A stretch of 64,000 bases of DNA, from NCBI GenBank assembly GCA_036417435.1, contig CM070904.1, positions 63,000,408-63,064,407 of the forward strand, read 5' to 3'. Positions 22,252 through 34,250 of the stretch are shown here, in pieces (the first letter of the stretch is position 1; each line of letters starts with the position of its first letter). The position numbers were made by a program, and so were the translations under genes. Under the pieces are notes generated by a model. The model did no database searches, was not told where the DNA came from, and worked only from the letters and a program-made list of their open reading frames with translations. The DNA is from Inia geoffrensis (lineage: Eukaryota > Chordata > Mammalia > Artiodactyla > Iniidae).

Positions 22252-22463
22252 GGGGCTTCCCTGGTGACACAGTGGTTGAGAGTCCGTCTGCTGATGCAGG
22301 GGACACGGGTTCGTGCCCCGGTCCAGGAAGATCCCACATGCTGCGGAGCGGCCGGGCCCGTGAGCCATGGACGCTGAGCCTGTGTGTCCGGAGCCTGTGC
22401 TCTGCAGCAGGAGAGGCCACAACAGTGAGAGGCCCGCGTACCACAAAAAAAAAAAAAAAAAAA
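22252..22463 (+). mobile_element. Young CHR-type SINE
   Basis: TSD GTTTTGCTTA at 22242-22251 and 22464-22473. B box GGTTCGTGCCC. Its right TSD touches the left TSD of the next L1, so two insertions used adjoining sites. Confidence 0.96.
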
Positions 22464-22486
22464 GTTTTGCTTAAAGAACAACTTCA

Positions 22487-23411
22487 TCCGATGATGGACA
22501 CTTAGGTTGTTTCCATCTCCTGGCTATTGAAAATAGACCTGCAATGAACATTTTGGTACATGTGGCACATATATACAATGGAATATTACTCAGCCATAAA
22601 AAGAAACGAAATTGGGCTTCCCTGGTGGCGCAGTGGTTGAGAATCTGCTTGCCAATGCAGGGGACACGGGTTCGAGCCCTGGTCTGGGAGGATCCCACAT
22701 GCCGCGGAGCAACTGGGCCCGTGAGCGACAATTACTGAGCCTGCGCGTCTGAAGCCTGTGCTCCGCAACAACAGAGGCCGCGATAGTGAGAGGCCTGCGC
22801 ACCACGATGAAGAGTGACCCCCACTTGCCACAACTAGTGAAAGTCCATGCACAGAAACGAAGACCCAACACAGCCATAAATAAATAGATAAATACATTTG
22901 GGAAAAAAAAAAAAAGAAACGAAATTGAGCTATTTGTAATGAGGTGGATGGACCTAGAGTCTGTCTTACAGAGTGAAGTAAGTCAGAAGGAGAAAGACAA
23001 ATACCATATGCTAACACATATATATGGAATTTAAGGGAAAAAAATGTCATGAAGAACCTAGGGGTAAGACAGGAATAAAGGCACAGACCTACTAGAGAAT
23101 GGACTTGAGGATATGGGGAGGGGGAAGGGTAAGCTGTGACAAAGTGAGAGGGTGGCATGGACATATATACACTACCAAACGTAAAATAGGAAGCTAGTGG
23201 GAAGCAGCCGCATAGCACAGGGAGATCAGCTCGGTGCTTTGTGACCACCTAGAGGGGTGGGATAGGGATGGTGGGAGGGAGGGAGACGCAAGAGGGAAGA
23301 GATATGGGAACATATGTATATGTATAACTGATTCACTTTACTATAAAGCAGAAACTAACACACCATTGTAAAGAAATTATACTCCAATAAAGATGTAAAA
23401 AAAAAAAAAAA
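22487..23411 (+). mobile_element. 5'-truncated young L1 with nested SINE
   Basis: Sense L1 ORF2 end and 3' UTR: GATGATGGACACTTAGGTTG, ATGGAATATTACTCAGCCAT, GAGGTGGATGGACCTAGAGT, then the 3' terminus GTATAACTGATTCACTTTAC and CCAATAAAGATG with a long A tail. TSD AAAGAACAACTTCA lies at 22473-22486 and 23412-23425. About 625 bp remain after subtracting the SINE at 22615-22910. The polyadenylation signal is intact. Confidence 0.95.
22615..22910 (+). mobile_element. Long CHR-type SINE nested in L1
   Basis: About 296 bp, with canonical B box GGTTCGAGCCC and an extra 3' domain (GTGACCCCCACTTGCCACAA, AAACGAAGACCCAACACAGC) that the young short copies lack. The 17-bp TSD AAAAAGAAACGAAATTG at 22598-22614 and 22911-22927 is perfect and consists of L1 sequence, proving it is younger than that L1. 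Confidence 0.96.
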
Positions 23412-23425
23412 AAAGAACAACTTCA

Positions 23426-24894
23426 GTTTCCTCGGAGAGTCACCGAACCCAAGTTTGTGGTTCAAACACAGCAGCTCCTTGCTTCTATCGGGCCTTTCAT
23501 TTTTCCTAGCCTTGTTTGCAGCCTGAGGTTGCTGCAGTTAGGTCTCCTCACTTCATCCTATAGTTCTATACATTGTATGCACTCTGAATCATCTGGTAAT
23601 ATTAGACCTAGTTATTCCAGTTCCTGCCAATTTACCTATTTTGCCTGTGTGTTAAATTTCATTATCTCTGGGACTGCATTTTGCTTCCATGATTATGACT
23701 CAATAAAATACAGCTCAGTTCAAATCTCAACAACAGGAAAAGAGGTTTGCAGGATTTGTTTACAAGTAGGAATGCCATATGCTCCTCTAAGAAAAAAAAT
23801 ATGCTAATTACCAAGGAAGAAATCAGATAAGAAAAATACAGAATTGTTGCAGACCTACTACATAAACAAGCAAGATACTTTCTGTGCAATGGGAATAAAT
23901 GTGGTAAAGCCACCCCTCATGCTTTCTTGTTCAGCTGAATCTACACTGAATAGGATAAAGAGCAAGAAAAAACCACTTTCTAGCAGTTATGTAGTATATA
24001 TGTAGATTGACATATTTCATATTTTAAGTCTGAACTGTCTCACATTCCTTGTTCTGGTCCTGGTAAGGTTAAAGATAAAATAAGATACTGAATCAAAATC
24101 TGTGGACAAGTAACCTGAACTGAGTAATTACAACTGACCAAATAAAAGCAGATTCTTATCCTTTACTTTGTGCTTCTTGAACTTGCTGCCCTTCTCCAGC
24201 TTTGTGTCTTCACCCTAGAACTTGTTGCTGGAAGGAAATGTTAAGTTCAGTCAATCATTTGTCTCCAAAATAACTGCTGGTGCTTGAATTCAACTCTTCA
24301 GGGTTTTTCTTTCCTCCAGCTGGTTTGTGATTATAGATAAAGCTTTGTTTAAGGGGAAAAAAAGAAAAAGAGGAAAGAAGGAAACCATACAGCTTTTCCA
24401 TCCAAGGAACACATGGGCAGGACATTCTGGCACAGTGAGCCATGCCTCAAAGCAGAGTTTTCATACCAAGGCACCTTCTTCCATGCCGTACACACTACCC
24501 AAGACTCTTGGAACACAAGCGTTCACACGGAATTTCCGCCAGAAGAAAACTGAGGCAGTGTGTCTAATTACCACTTATAACTTGGTATTTCCAAAGGTTA
24601 GGATCTGTACTGGCAGTCTAGAACAAAGGCTAGCCCTCAGCAATTTTGTAAAATAGGCAATTAGGTTTGGTCTGTTTTGCTGGCAGAAGTAAAATAAGAA
24701 AAATACAGGCAAGCTTTTAGCAAATGACCCCTTAATGAGGCAAAAACTTCGGGGGGCTAACTCCACTTCTCGTCAGTTTAGCCTAATATTACAAGAATTC
24801 TAAAGGGGTGAACACGTAACATTTAGCCATGCTGTTTCCCAGGACATGGAAAGAACCCCATCGCCTTAGTTCTCAATATTTTATCCACCAAGGA
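23426..24894. other. Unique sequence, 1.5 kb
   Basis: No recognised repeats. Longest frames (116 aa at 23457-23807, 109 aa at 24327-24656) look like random composition and have no homology I recognise. Confidence 0.4.
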
Positions 24895-25040
24895 GTCAGG
24901 AAGGTGTCTAACTTTGGAAACATGTAGACCAGAATTCAAGTCCTATACATTGTGTAGCACAGATAAGTCTCAGCCTCAGTTTCCTCATCTTCAAACTGGA
25001 GATGATAATTTTGCAGCAGCATCATGAGGGTTTGGGGGAT
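24895..25040 (-). mobile_element. MIR fragment
   Basis: AGACCAGAATTCAAGTCCTA followed by CTCAGCCTCAGTTTCCTCAT and a CTTCAAACTGGAGATGATAA segment: antisense MIR core. Confidence 0.82.
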
Positions 25041-26234
25041 GGTTTCTCACCACTTACTTGCTTGCCTTTGCCCAGAGGGAGGATATTCCACCCACTACGC
25101 TCTCTCTCTCTCCAGCAAGAAGGTGAGTGTTGTGTGGAACAAATATTGTCTTCATGTTCAAATTCAACAACAGCATACAGGGCCTCCTGCATGGAAATTT
25201 TCAGTAGGCTCAGTGACACAGTAGGAAGTAAAACACCAAAGTAGATAACTGTGGCAGAGCAAGACTTGGTTTTATGTGGGAACAGAAGCAATAAAAAGGT
25301 TAAATCTCAGAATCATTTAGGTATGACCAAGGCTCTCAAACCAGCCACTATTTACTATGTAGCTGATCTTGAATAACGTGTGGTGGCTTCAGCTTTATGA
25401 AAATCATACAGTGGCTTCAGTCTTATGAAGTATGTATGGTGGCTCCAACCTTGCAACTTTGAAGCATCTACAAGTCTTCAAGACACCCAAATAATTAAAA
25501 TATCTGATGACAAGTAATATACATTGCCATGACTGTTCCTAAACTTGATTAAAATGGGTTTGTGGGGAAGCGGGGGATAAGTTACTTGTAACTTTATTTC
25601 AACAGTTTTTATTACAAAATAATGTCTATTTATCATTAATAAATAAATGTTATACAACTCTACTTCAGTTCCTTCTCTGTGTATCCTTCCAGAAAGTGTA
25701 TTTGCAAACACAAGTAGCCTGCACTGTGTCACTGGCCAGCCCTGCCCAAGTACATATGTTGGGCTTTCCCTTCCTGACTCCCAGTGTCCTGGAAATCAAA
25801 GACTTTGTATTATATTTCTAGGAGGGAGGAAACCACATGGGGAAATCAGATGAGTCTGGACAAAATATCACATCACAGCTAAGAGGTCACAACTGTTGAA
25901 CAATCCACATGCCACATACAGGTAACTTTCCACACAAGACCCTCACAAGAGCTAGAATATGGAAACATCCCAACACGGTCTCTCAGCACAGGCTATGGGC
26001 GGTGTCCTCTCGATGGCGACAGACTGTCTGCACTGGCAGACTCCCTCGGGGATCCCCGCTGCCCGAGACTGGCAGTACTCAGCCGTCTACAATGGTGACT
26101 GCTGCTCTCCATGATTCCCACAAGTTGAGTCCCCTCACCTTGGGTCTCACCAGCATCTTTCAAAGTTCTTTTCCATCCACTTTTCTTCCATTTCTACCAT
26201 CTCAAGTGAATCTCAGCTGCTCGTGTCCATTGCC
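25041..26234. other. Unique sequence, 1.2 kb
   Basis: Includes a short imperfect tandem repeat (25383-25466). 25850-26130 has more CpGs than its surroundings but no recognisable coding match. Confidence 0.4.
25383..25466. repeat. Three imperfect 28-bp tandem units
   Basis: TGGCTTCAG or TGGCTCC recurs at 25384, 25412 and 25440, each followed by CTTATGAA-like sequence in the first two units. The period is 28 bases. Confidence 0.65.
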
Positions 26235-26760
26235 TAGTTTTCTATTTGGTTATTCGTCTTTTTCTTATTGATTTATAAGCATTCTTTGCATATTAAAGGA
26301 ATTTGTTCCTTATTTCCACCTTTGCTGAAGTTATTTTTTCCCAGTACTTGTCTCTTAACTTTTTTAATAGTCTTTTTTTTCTTTTCAAAAGTCTTAAATT
26401 TTCACTAGTCTTGTCTTTTCCTTTATGATTTCTAGATTTTATGTCATGCTAGAAAAGAAAGTCTTCCCTGCTCCAACTTTTTTCATTACTCATGCTTTTG
26501 TCCAGTGTTTCTTACAGTTTTATTTTTCACATTCAATATTTGATTGGTCTGCAACTTATTTCAGCTATGGAGTAAGTTAGTGATACAATTTTATATTTTT
26601 CAGATAGCTAGCTAGAACGCTGACACTTTTGCTGAATAATGGATATCTGTTCCTCTAATTTGAAATTCCAACATACTAAATTCCTTACACATTTGGGTCC
26701 TTTACTGGACTCTCATTTCTATTCCTTTGGTCTGTCTAGTTTCAAAGTTTTAAAATTGTT
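26235..26760 (-). mobile_element. L1M fragment (ORF2), antisense
   Basis: TTTTTCTTATTGATTTATAA, TTTCCCAGTACTTGTCTCTT, AAAGAAAGTCTTCCCTGCTC, TTTCTTACAGTTTTATTTTT and CTGGACTCTCATTTCTATTC follow the order of antisense L1 ORF2. Highly diverged. Confidence 0.75.
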
Positions 26761-28419
26761 ACAATCTTATTTATTTTTTTTGGTGGGGCTGTTCTCCACT
26801 CCTGGCCCTGTCCCCACATTATTCCTCTTTTGTCTCATAATTTGCCTCGTTCTTTCCCTAACCCAACCCCTAAACTTTAGTATCATTTTGAATGATGTCT
26901 TGCCTCAGGAATGCAGAAAGAATTAGAAAATGAGAGGCTAGTTCCTGCTAATGAGATATCATATGGACTATAGACCTTGACCCACAGACTCTAATTAGCT
27001 TCCTTCATTTTTATAACTTCTGTAGAACAGGAGGGCTAGGACTCACAATTGAACCTGGCCAGTTATTCACCAGCCAGTCTAAGCATGTGATATAATTGCT
27101 CCTCCAATTGTTGGCAAGCCAGATGGCCATATGAAACCACCTCTTAGCTAGACTACGGGCAGCAGGGAAGTCCAGGTATATTGCTCCTGCCACTGCAACC
27201 CTGCTGGGCAACACAAGTGGATGTGAGAGGGAACAGGCAATGAAGATTACATTTGCAATTGAGAAAACATAGGGCTAAGAGAAACTACATTCCTGTTCTT
27301 ATCTCCAAGGCAAAGAACCAAAGCCATTTCCTTGCTTCCTACATTAAAGGACAAATAGATGGGCTATCCTATGAATTCAGAATGGTTTAAACCAACCTGG
27401 AGTGGAGGAAGTGGAGAATTTGTCTTGCATACTCCTAAGTAGGTCTGGTGTACATTTCCTAGGAAGTTATCTCCTTTCCTGCTATGAGGAACACTTACAG
27501 TCATTGGAATAATACAGTTTTACTAAACAAATCTTTTGCTTAGAAAAAATAGAAATATAAAATTTGGGTTGTTTGTGAAGTGTGGTTGGAAAATCTCATT
27601 GTGAAATCCACCTCAAAGGTGATTCTGCAAATCATAATCTAAAATAGGAAAAAATATAAGGAGTAAGAGCAAATTGCACATCTGGGCAATGGAAGCAATA
27701 ATGCCTTCCCCAGGCTATAGATTTCATCCGTGAAACTGAAGCCTCCAATGTCACTAACGTTGTTATGAGCTACCAGAACTAGGGCTGCTTCCTCCATACT
27801 GAGCAAAGTTTTACTTAAGTTTTCTCATCACAGTGAAATGGAAGTTTTAAGCCAAAGGCTTTTGTTCTCCCCTTATTCCCTAACACACACAGCACTAAAC
27901 AATATTCAAATAATACCTCACAACTCCTAAGCATCTGTTGAAGTTGGGATACCTTGCATCTAAGACCCCCTCTGGACTGCTACTCTTGGTCTTAGGAATG
28001 GCTGCCAGGGAAGCATTTGACCTCAGACTACAGCCAAACTCCAAGGTGGCAGGTGTGCAATTGCTTCCAATGGGAAAAAGATTATTTCCTCTTTTATTAC
28101 CTCTACTGACGCAGAAATTGAGAGATTGCAGGGGTCTTATGTCATTTAAGCCGAGATCTATGGTAATATCAATCTCAAATTTCTTGATTTGTTCAAGGCA
28201 CTGAAAAGCAAATCCCACTCTGTTCTTTAATAGAAACTTTAGAGAGTAAACAAGCATAATTTCTTGATAACAAGGAGCTTTTTGTGATCCTAGTACAAAC
28301 ATTACATGATCTCTTCCCTTGCTGCCATATGTATAATTTACCTTTTAGGAAGAGACTTACAGATCCATCCATCCCTAGTACCTCACAGTTGTGGTCACAG
28401 TTTATTAACCCCCAAAATA
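26761..28419. other. Unique sequence, 1.7 kb, with a 135-codon minus-strand frame
   Basis: No recognised repeat. The minus-strand frame 27895-28302 is the longest open frame in the window that lies wholly in unique DNA. It could arise by chance; see findings. Confidence 0.4.
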
Positions 28420-28760
28420 TGTTAAGAGTCTTTAAGATGCATATGCCCTTTAACCCAGTAATTCCAATTCTAGCATTTTATTCAAAACACAAAATTAGTA
28501 AGTTAAAGAAAACAAAAATTATATATATCAAAAATGATTTCTAATAATAAAAATGGAAAACAACTAAAATGTCCAATAAATAACTGTTTATCTATATGGT
28601 TAATTATTACACAACTGTTAAAGGGTATACTTTCAAAGAATAATTAATGATACAGAGAGATATGTGCCAAAACTAGTGTATTTATTAAAATATTTACTGA
28701 GTATATATAAATGTATAGAGTATTCATAAAAATATTAATATATAAATCCAAATTTCCCCT
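28420..28760 (+). mobile_element. L1M 3' end
   Basis: TTTAACCCAGTAATTCCAAT, AACAACTAAAATGTCCAATA and the AATGATACAGAGAGATATGTG region follow L1M sense order. Confidence 0.78.
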
Positions 28761-28951
28761 AGGTCCCATCAGCTTATTTGTAGGAAAGGCCACTAAATCC
28801 AAAGGATCATTAGCTCATTTTTTTTTTTTAATATCCTTTATTTGGTTTAACAGATTGTTTACACCTTAAATATTTTTTTATCTTTTTTTAAATGGAAGTA
28901 CAGTTGATTTACATTATTGTGTTAGTGTCAGGCATACAGCAAAGTGATTCG

Positions 28952-28954
<3 letters not shown>

Positions 28955-28994
<40 letters not shown>
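28955..28994. repeat. (TA)n microsatellite, about 40 bp
   Basis: Uninterrupted AT dinucleotides inside duplicate copy 1. Confidence 0.95.
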
Positions 28995-28996
<2 letters not shown>

Positions 28997-29210
28997 TCTT
29001 TTTTCTATTCTTTTCTATTATAGTTTATTACAAGATATTGAATATAGTTCCCTTTGGGGATCATTAGCTCTTAACATCTAAGTTACAAATTTTTTTAAAA
29101 TATCTTTTATTTGGTTTAACAGATTGTTTACACCTTAAATACCTTTTTTAAATTGAAGTACAGTTGATTTACAATATTGTGTTAGTGTCAGGCATACAGC
29201 AAAGTGATTT

Positions 29211-29212
<2 letters not shown>

Positions 29213-29261
<49 letters not shown>
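29213..29261. repeat. (TA)n microsatellite, about 48 bp
   Basis: The counterpart of the tract at 28955 in duplicate copy 2; it differs in length by about four units, so at least one tract has changed since the duplication. Confidence 0.95.
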
Positions 29262-29262
<1 letters not shown>

Positions 29263-29337
29263 TCTTTTTTTGATTCTTTTCTATTATAGTTTATTACAAG
29301 ATATAGAATATAGTTCCCTTTGGGGATCATTGGCTCT

Positions 29338-29779
29338 TAACATCCAAGTTACAAACCCTCAGGCTTCCTTCTGCTGAATACCCCTTAGAAAGTCCCCAAA
29401 GGGCACATGGGTTCTCCAAGATGAAGACTGTGTGCAGAACCCAGGCTGGGGTGGATGCATGTGCCATTTCCCTCTTAGCCTGGAACTCCTGCTCCATCAT
29501 AGAAATCAAGCCCTATGAATGGGAATAAAATGGAGGAACAGGGCTCCAGCTGTCACCTTACAGAAAATGACCAGAAATTTCACATATGACTTCTGCGCAT
29601 GTCTCATTGATAAGAAGTTTGTCACGTGGCCACACCTAGCCTCAAGGTAACCTGGGAAATGTAGATTTTAGTTGGATGGCCATGTATCCAGGAAGAAAAG
29701 CAGAATGAATTTTGAGGTCAACCACTAGTCTACCACATCACATTATACACACTAAAAAAAAAAAAAAAAAAAAAAAAAT
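29338..29779. other. Unique or very old repeat sequence, with poly(A)
   Basis: 29540-29740 (GTCACGTGGCCACACCTAGC, CCTGGGAAATGTAGATTTTA) weakly resembles a common ancient repeat. An A run of about 24 bases is at 29754-29778. Confidence 0.35.
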
Positions 29780-30060
29780 GCAAGAAGGAAATACACCCGA
29801 AAGTTCACAGTGGCCATCTATAGTAGGGCTTGGGGTAATTTCTCTCTTTCCACTTTCTGAATTTTGTAAACTTCCTACAATGTCTATCTATTTCTTTCAT
29901 AAGATGATGAGAAACATTATTAATGTGAAAGAAAAAAAGACTAGAAATAAATATTCTAAAATAATATCAGAAGTTGTCTTTGGAAGATGATGCTACATGT
30001 AATTTTTTCTTTATATTTTCTAAATTTTTTATAATCTATTTGGAGTCTTAGAAAGTAGTT
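29780..30060 (+). mobile_element. L1M 3' UTR fragments
   Basis: TTCACAGTGGCCATCTATAG, AATTTTGTAAACTTCCTACA and, later, TTTATATTTTCTAAATTTTT are typical of L1M 3' UTRs; the terminal motif appears twice. Confidence 0.65.
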
Positions 30061-31067
30061 CACCAAATGTCTTAGTTCCTGCAGGGGCAGGTAGAAATAG
30101 TGTTATGGCCTATATATGAGTTTCACACATGGTCACAATTACAGTGTGCTTCTGTCAGAGCCCTCTGTTTTCTTTGTTTTAAAATAGAAAGTAAGCCTGT
30201 TTGTGTATCAGTCTCAGTAAAATGATGAATGACATGAAATTCTTCAACCTGCCCCCCAAAGCAACCATTTTAAGTAACTCATCTGTTCAATTCTAGAATG
30301 GAAGTTATATTTAACTGCTAACTAGTTTTCTTCAAAGTAACTTACAACTCTCCCATCTACATAACAACTTCTTACCTCCCTGCTCAGCTTCCCTGTTGGA
30401 ACATTGCTGTCCCTTCCATCCTCACACACTTAGCCTATATTACATTCAAGCAGGTTTATCTCACTGAATTAAGTCCACCCTCACCCACCCACCCTGGTTT
30501 CCACTGTCAGAAGCTCAAGATGTTATCTTACACAGTATAAAGAAATTTCAATGGGACATTTTTGAAGACCTGATGAAGTCAGTTCTGAATAGTCAAACCA
30601 TAGAGACTGAAAGAGTAAGACACTAAAATATTTGGGAACAAATAGGATTCTCCCAGTAACAATTAAATCATATAAGAAAAGTAACACTTTACTCAAGGTC
30701 CGCTCTGTTTAAGAATGTGTACAACAGAGAAAAATCAATTAAAGTAAACTTTAAAAAAAAAAAAGGAGACGTCAGTGTGCTGGAAATGTTACAAAATTGC
30801 AAAATACTTCTCCTATATTTTCCCCTTCTTGCTTATCTTCCTACCCCTGCAATACTCCATACCTGAACATCACACAGAATGCAAATATCATTGTAAAAAA
30901 CAAGTACTAATAGAAACATCATCTATCAGTATTTACAAGAACAAAAACTCTACCTTCACTTTTTTAGGGGACAACTGATATGGTTCATTATGTGGCATTT
31001 TACCCTGTGATTCCCACCAAATGATTTAGTTGAAATGGGAATATGTATTTATTTAAGCACATTTATC
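30061..31067. other. Unique sequence, 1 kb
   Basis: Nothing recognised beyond a 12-base A run at about 30752. No exon supported. Confidence 0.4.
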
Positions 31068-31084
31068 AAAAATCACTCTTCATA

Positions 31085-31296
31085 GGGCTTCCCTGGTGAC
31101 GCACTGGTTGAGAGTCCGCCTGCCGATGCAGGGGACACGGGTTCGTGCCCCGGTCCGGGAAGATCCCACGTGCAGCGGAGCGGCTGGGCCCGTGAGCCAT
31201 GGCCGCTGAGCCTGCGCGTCCGGAGCCTGTGCTCCGCAACGGGAGAGGCCACAGCAGTGAGAGGCCCGCGTACCGCAAAAAAAAAAAAAAAAAAAA
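31085..31296 (+). mobile_element. Young CHR-type SINE
   Basis: 17-bp TSD AAAAATCACTCTTCATA at 31068-31084 and 31297-31313 with one mismatch. Long A tail of about 25. B box GGTTCGTGCCC and body close to the apparent consensus: one of the least altered copies here. Confidence 0.97.
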
Positions 31297-32315
31297 AAAA
31301 ATCACTCTGCATAAGCGATATCACCTCTTGGATGACGGGTGTACACCTTCATGAGAAACCAGTCCCAACTGCCAGGTTTCACTGACCTTCTACGTGATGA
31401 TTGGGTGGGGAGGAAGGAAGCGAGGAGAGACAGTAACAGACAGGAATACAATTCTATTTCACTTATCTTACATTAAGGTTCCAAAGTGTCTTCTTTCTCT
31501 CCCATCTCCCACTTCCAAAACTTACTGATTGCTGTACTCTAGCTCATTTATTTTCTCATTCAATTGTTCTCCTGATAACTACAGTTTTTTTAAACTTCAC
31601 AGTAGTGTAATTTCTTAATCATTTGCTCTGACATAGTCCTTATTTCCTTCAGTTTTTCTTCTTTCTCTCCTGAGAAACATAAATTACATTGATTCCTGAC
31701 GGCTGCTCTGCATCTCTCTTTGTAAAGATTGAGACAAAGAGTTAGCTAGGTCTGATACATTTGTCAGCCAAATTTTCCTGGGATTTTGTATTTATAACTA
31801 CTATTTCATTTATAATATAAAAAGAGTAAGGCTTTATTTTTTTCCCTACTTCCAGGTTCCATTTTCCTCACCTAGACTATCATCTATGATATACAATAGA
31901 CGACTAAGACATAGATAGATAATTTACTTATTTTTAAAAAAGAAAGATGAAGAAGAGGAAGAGGGGAGACTTACTTGAAACATCCAGTAACCCAAGATTT
32001 TGCAGAATAATCTAAAGCTTATTGCTATCTCTGTAGACACAGCTTTTTATTACCCCTAACCCTTTACACTCTCCAGGTCTTAGAGTTTTTGGACTTCTGA
32101 ATTAGGAATTGTAATGTTTGCATCCCTACCAGTAAATTCCCTTTAAAACGTTGGTCCTAGTAACTGTGCTAGCTAAAGTCATCATTGTCTAGAAAACATT
32201 TTAACAAGAGCCTTTTTTGCAGTCTGTTTTTAGCATAAGCTGATAGACCAGGTCACCGCCAATTTTTGACTGAACTAGGAATCCTTTCTTTCTAGCAAAT
32301 GGGTCTTCCAGAAGA

Positions 32316-32356
32316 GAATAGCATATCCAGAATGAATATTTCTAGATATGCTATTC
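32316..32356. repeat. Perfect inverted repeat, 12-bp arms
   Basis: GAATAGCATATC at 32316-32327 pairs exactly with GATATGCTATTC at 32345-32356 around a 17-base spacer. Confidence 0.85.
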
Positions 32357-33460
32357 AGAAAAGATAAAACAAAGAAACATAAAACAAAAAACAAAGAAAC
32401 ATATTTCGTTATTTTACTACAGCTCACTTCCACTGTCTCCCCCAAAGGAGAACAGTCCCCACAGGTTTGGAGAAGAACAGAGAGCTAAGACATAGAATAT
32501 GGCTAAGTCATTTAAGTGGTAGCCTCCTTTCTAAAATGGAAACCATCATTGCTATTTTTTTCTTTTTTTGTAATAAGGAGGGAGCAAATTCTTGATATAA
32601 ATTTTGCAAACCTGTAAACTGGTAATACATTATTGATCAGGGCTAAGAGGTTTTTATTAAGATAAACTCTATGAAATTATGAATACAGCACATGTAGAGG
32701 AAATTTAGTTGCTATTGCCATCTGGAAGGCAAACTAGGAAGGTCAAAGACATCTAAGGCCTGGAGAAATGTAGATGAGGCGACAGGATGAATAGCTGCTC
32801 CTTTTACGAAAGCTGTTGATCTTCTAGACAACTAGAAATTCTAGATTTTTTATTGGATGCTTTATTGATTATTGTTTATAGCAGAATATGATGAAAGAAT
32901 ATAAATATGCAGATGGGTTCTGAACAGTGAATTCAAGGGGAAAATGTCAAATTTTTAAAACAAATCTGCACAGGAAACAGACATGGGATAATTCATTTTG
33001 ACATTCAAAATTAATTACACATTATGAAATAAAATAAAATTCACATTGGCCTCTGTGTAAGAAATGCTGACTAGATTTTCATGTCCCTAATACAATAAGA
33101 TTAAGAATATTCTGTCACTGTTTATCCTTTGTGATCAGTTGTTTATCCCGTGTTAAACAAATATTGTGCGAAGAATAGATGGGAACAGGCTCCAAAACCA
33201 TTCCTTGGATGCTCATCAACAGAAACACAGAAAGACAGCAGAGCTCAGAACTTGGACAGATAAAATCCAACAGGAAAACCAAAAGAAAACTGACTAGAAT
33301 TTTAAATCTTTTAACAATGACTAAAGTCATGGTATTACTGTTATCAATGCAAACCTGATGCTGCAGAAAATAACTTTGGATTTTTGTTATTCAAAAATAA
33401 TAAATATATCAACTTGACTTCCCGAGGAGATCCTTAATGATACATGTGCCAAGGAAATAT

Positions 33461-33471
33461 ATGCATGTATG

Positions 33472-33509
<38 letters not shown>

Positions 33510-33526
33510 ATGTATTTTATATATAG
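33461..33526. repeat. (TA)n/(TATG)n low-complexity tract
   Basis: GCATGTATGTATATATATAT leading into interrupted TA dinucleotides. Confidence 0.9.
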
Positions 33527-34250
33527 TCTTTTTTGAAAAAAGCAAGAGGAAAAAAAAAACCATGAAGAACATATAACATATGGCATTCCCTATCGCCTCA
33601 GCTGGTGTTTGCCATTTCCCGCTTGTAACTTTCTTAATTTTACATCTTCTCCTCAATTTCAATATACTAGACATTTTAATCAGATTTGCAAGCTGGCCTT
33701 CCTGGTTTCCTCATTTGCTGCTCCAGCTCGTATTAATCTTTTCGGTTATATGACTAGGCCTACTCCATTTGAAGAAAAGCTAATACTTACAATGCCTAGA
33801 GTGTCTTCATGAATAATCAATAATGTACACATTGTGATGTAGCTGTCTGGGTAAGCTATGCTCAGATGCAAAAAGCAATAAAATAAAAATGTATTCTAAT
33901 ATTTTAATCAAATTTTATGGGATGAATATACGTGATGTTAGTGAGAGTAAAAACCAATGAGTGGCGTGTAAGCAGCTGTTGAAACAAAAAAATATAACTG
34001 ACTTCGAGCAGCTCAAGTATTGCCCCTCAGAGGTGGGTCTCAATTTTATTAACTTCTAGCTCCAGCCAAAGTTAGGCTACATAAAGAAGCAGTTCTCCTT
34101 CAGAAAAACAGGAAAACAGAACTGGTTATTTACCCTCAGGCAAATGAGCTGAATGTCCACTGCCCAAAAGGAGCTAACAAGGAGATCCAGGCCACTAGGC
34201 TGGCAAAACCTTCCTCACCAATTCCATGGTCAAAAGTGAAAGCCAACCAT

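Larger units (their letters stand above)
28804..29337 (-). mobile_element. Antisense L1 3' fragment, tandemly duplicated
   Basis: Two copies of one antisense L1 piece, each with TTTATTTGGTTTAACAGATT, AGTACAGTTGATTTACA, GTGTTAGTGTCAGGCATACA, a (TA)n tract and TTATTACAAGATAT. Copy 1 is about 28830-29057 and copy 2 about 29099-29323, offset 266-269 bases. GGATCATTAGCTC occurs at 28804, 29058 and, with one change, 29324. It was probably the original TSD, copied again when L1 plus its right flank was duplicated. Confidence 0.88.
31314..34231. other. Unique sequence, 2.9 kb
   Basis: No transposon recognised. Contains a 12-bp inverted repeat (32316-32356), a 16-base direct repeat (AAAACAAAGAAACATA, about 32365-32405) and a (TA)n-rich tract (33461-33526). 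No gene supported. Confidence 0.4.

Noticed and set aside
22586..23248. 220-codon minus-strand frame, the longest in the window
   Set aside because: It runs antisense through an L1 3' end and the SINE nested in it; both elements are bounded by TSDs.
28955..29261. CRISPR-like or satellite array
   Set aside because: The repeated units are two copies of an L1 fragment with TA dinucleotide runs, not evenly spaced direct repeats with unique spacers; the genome is mammalian.
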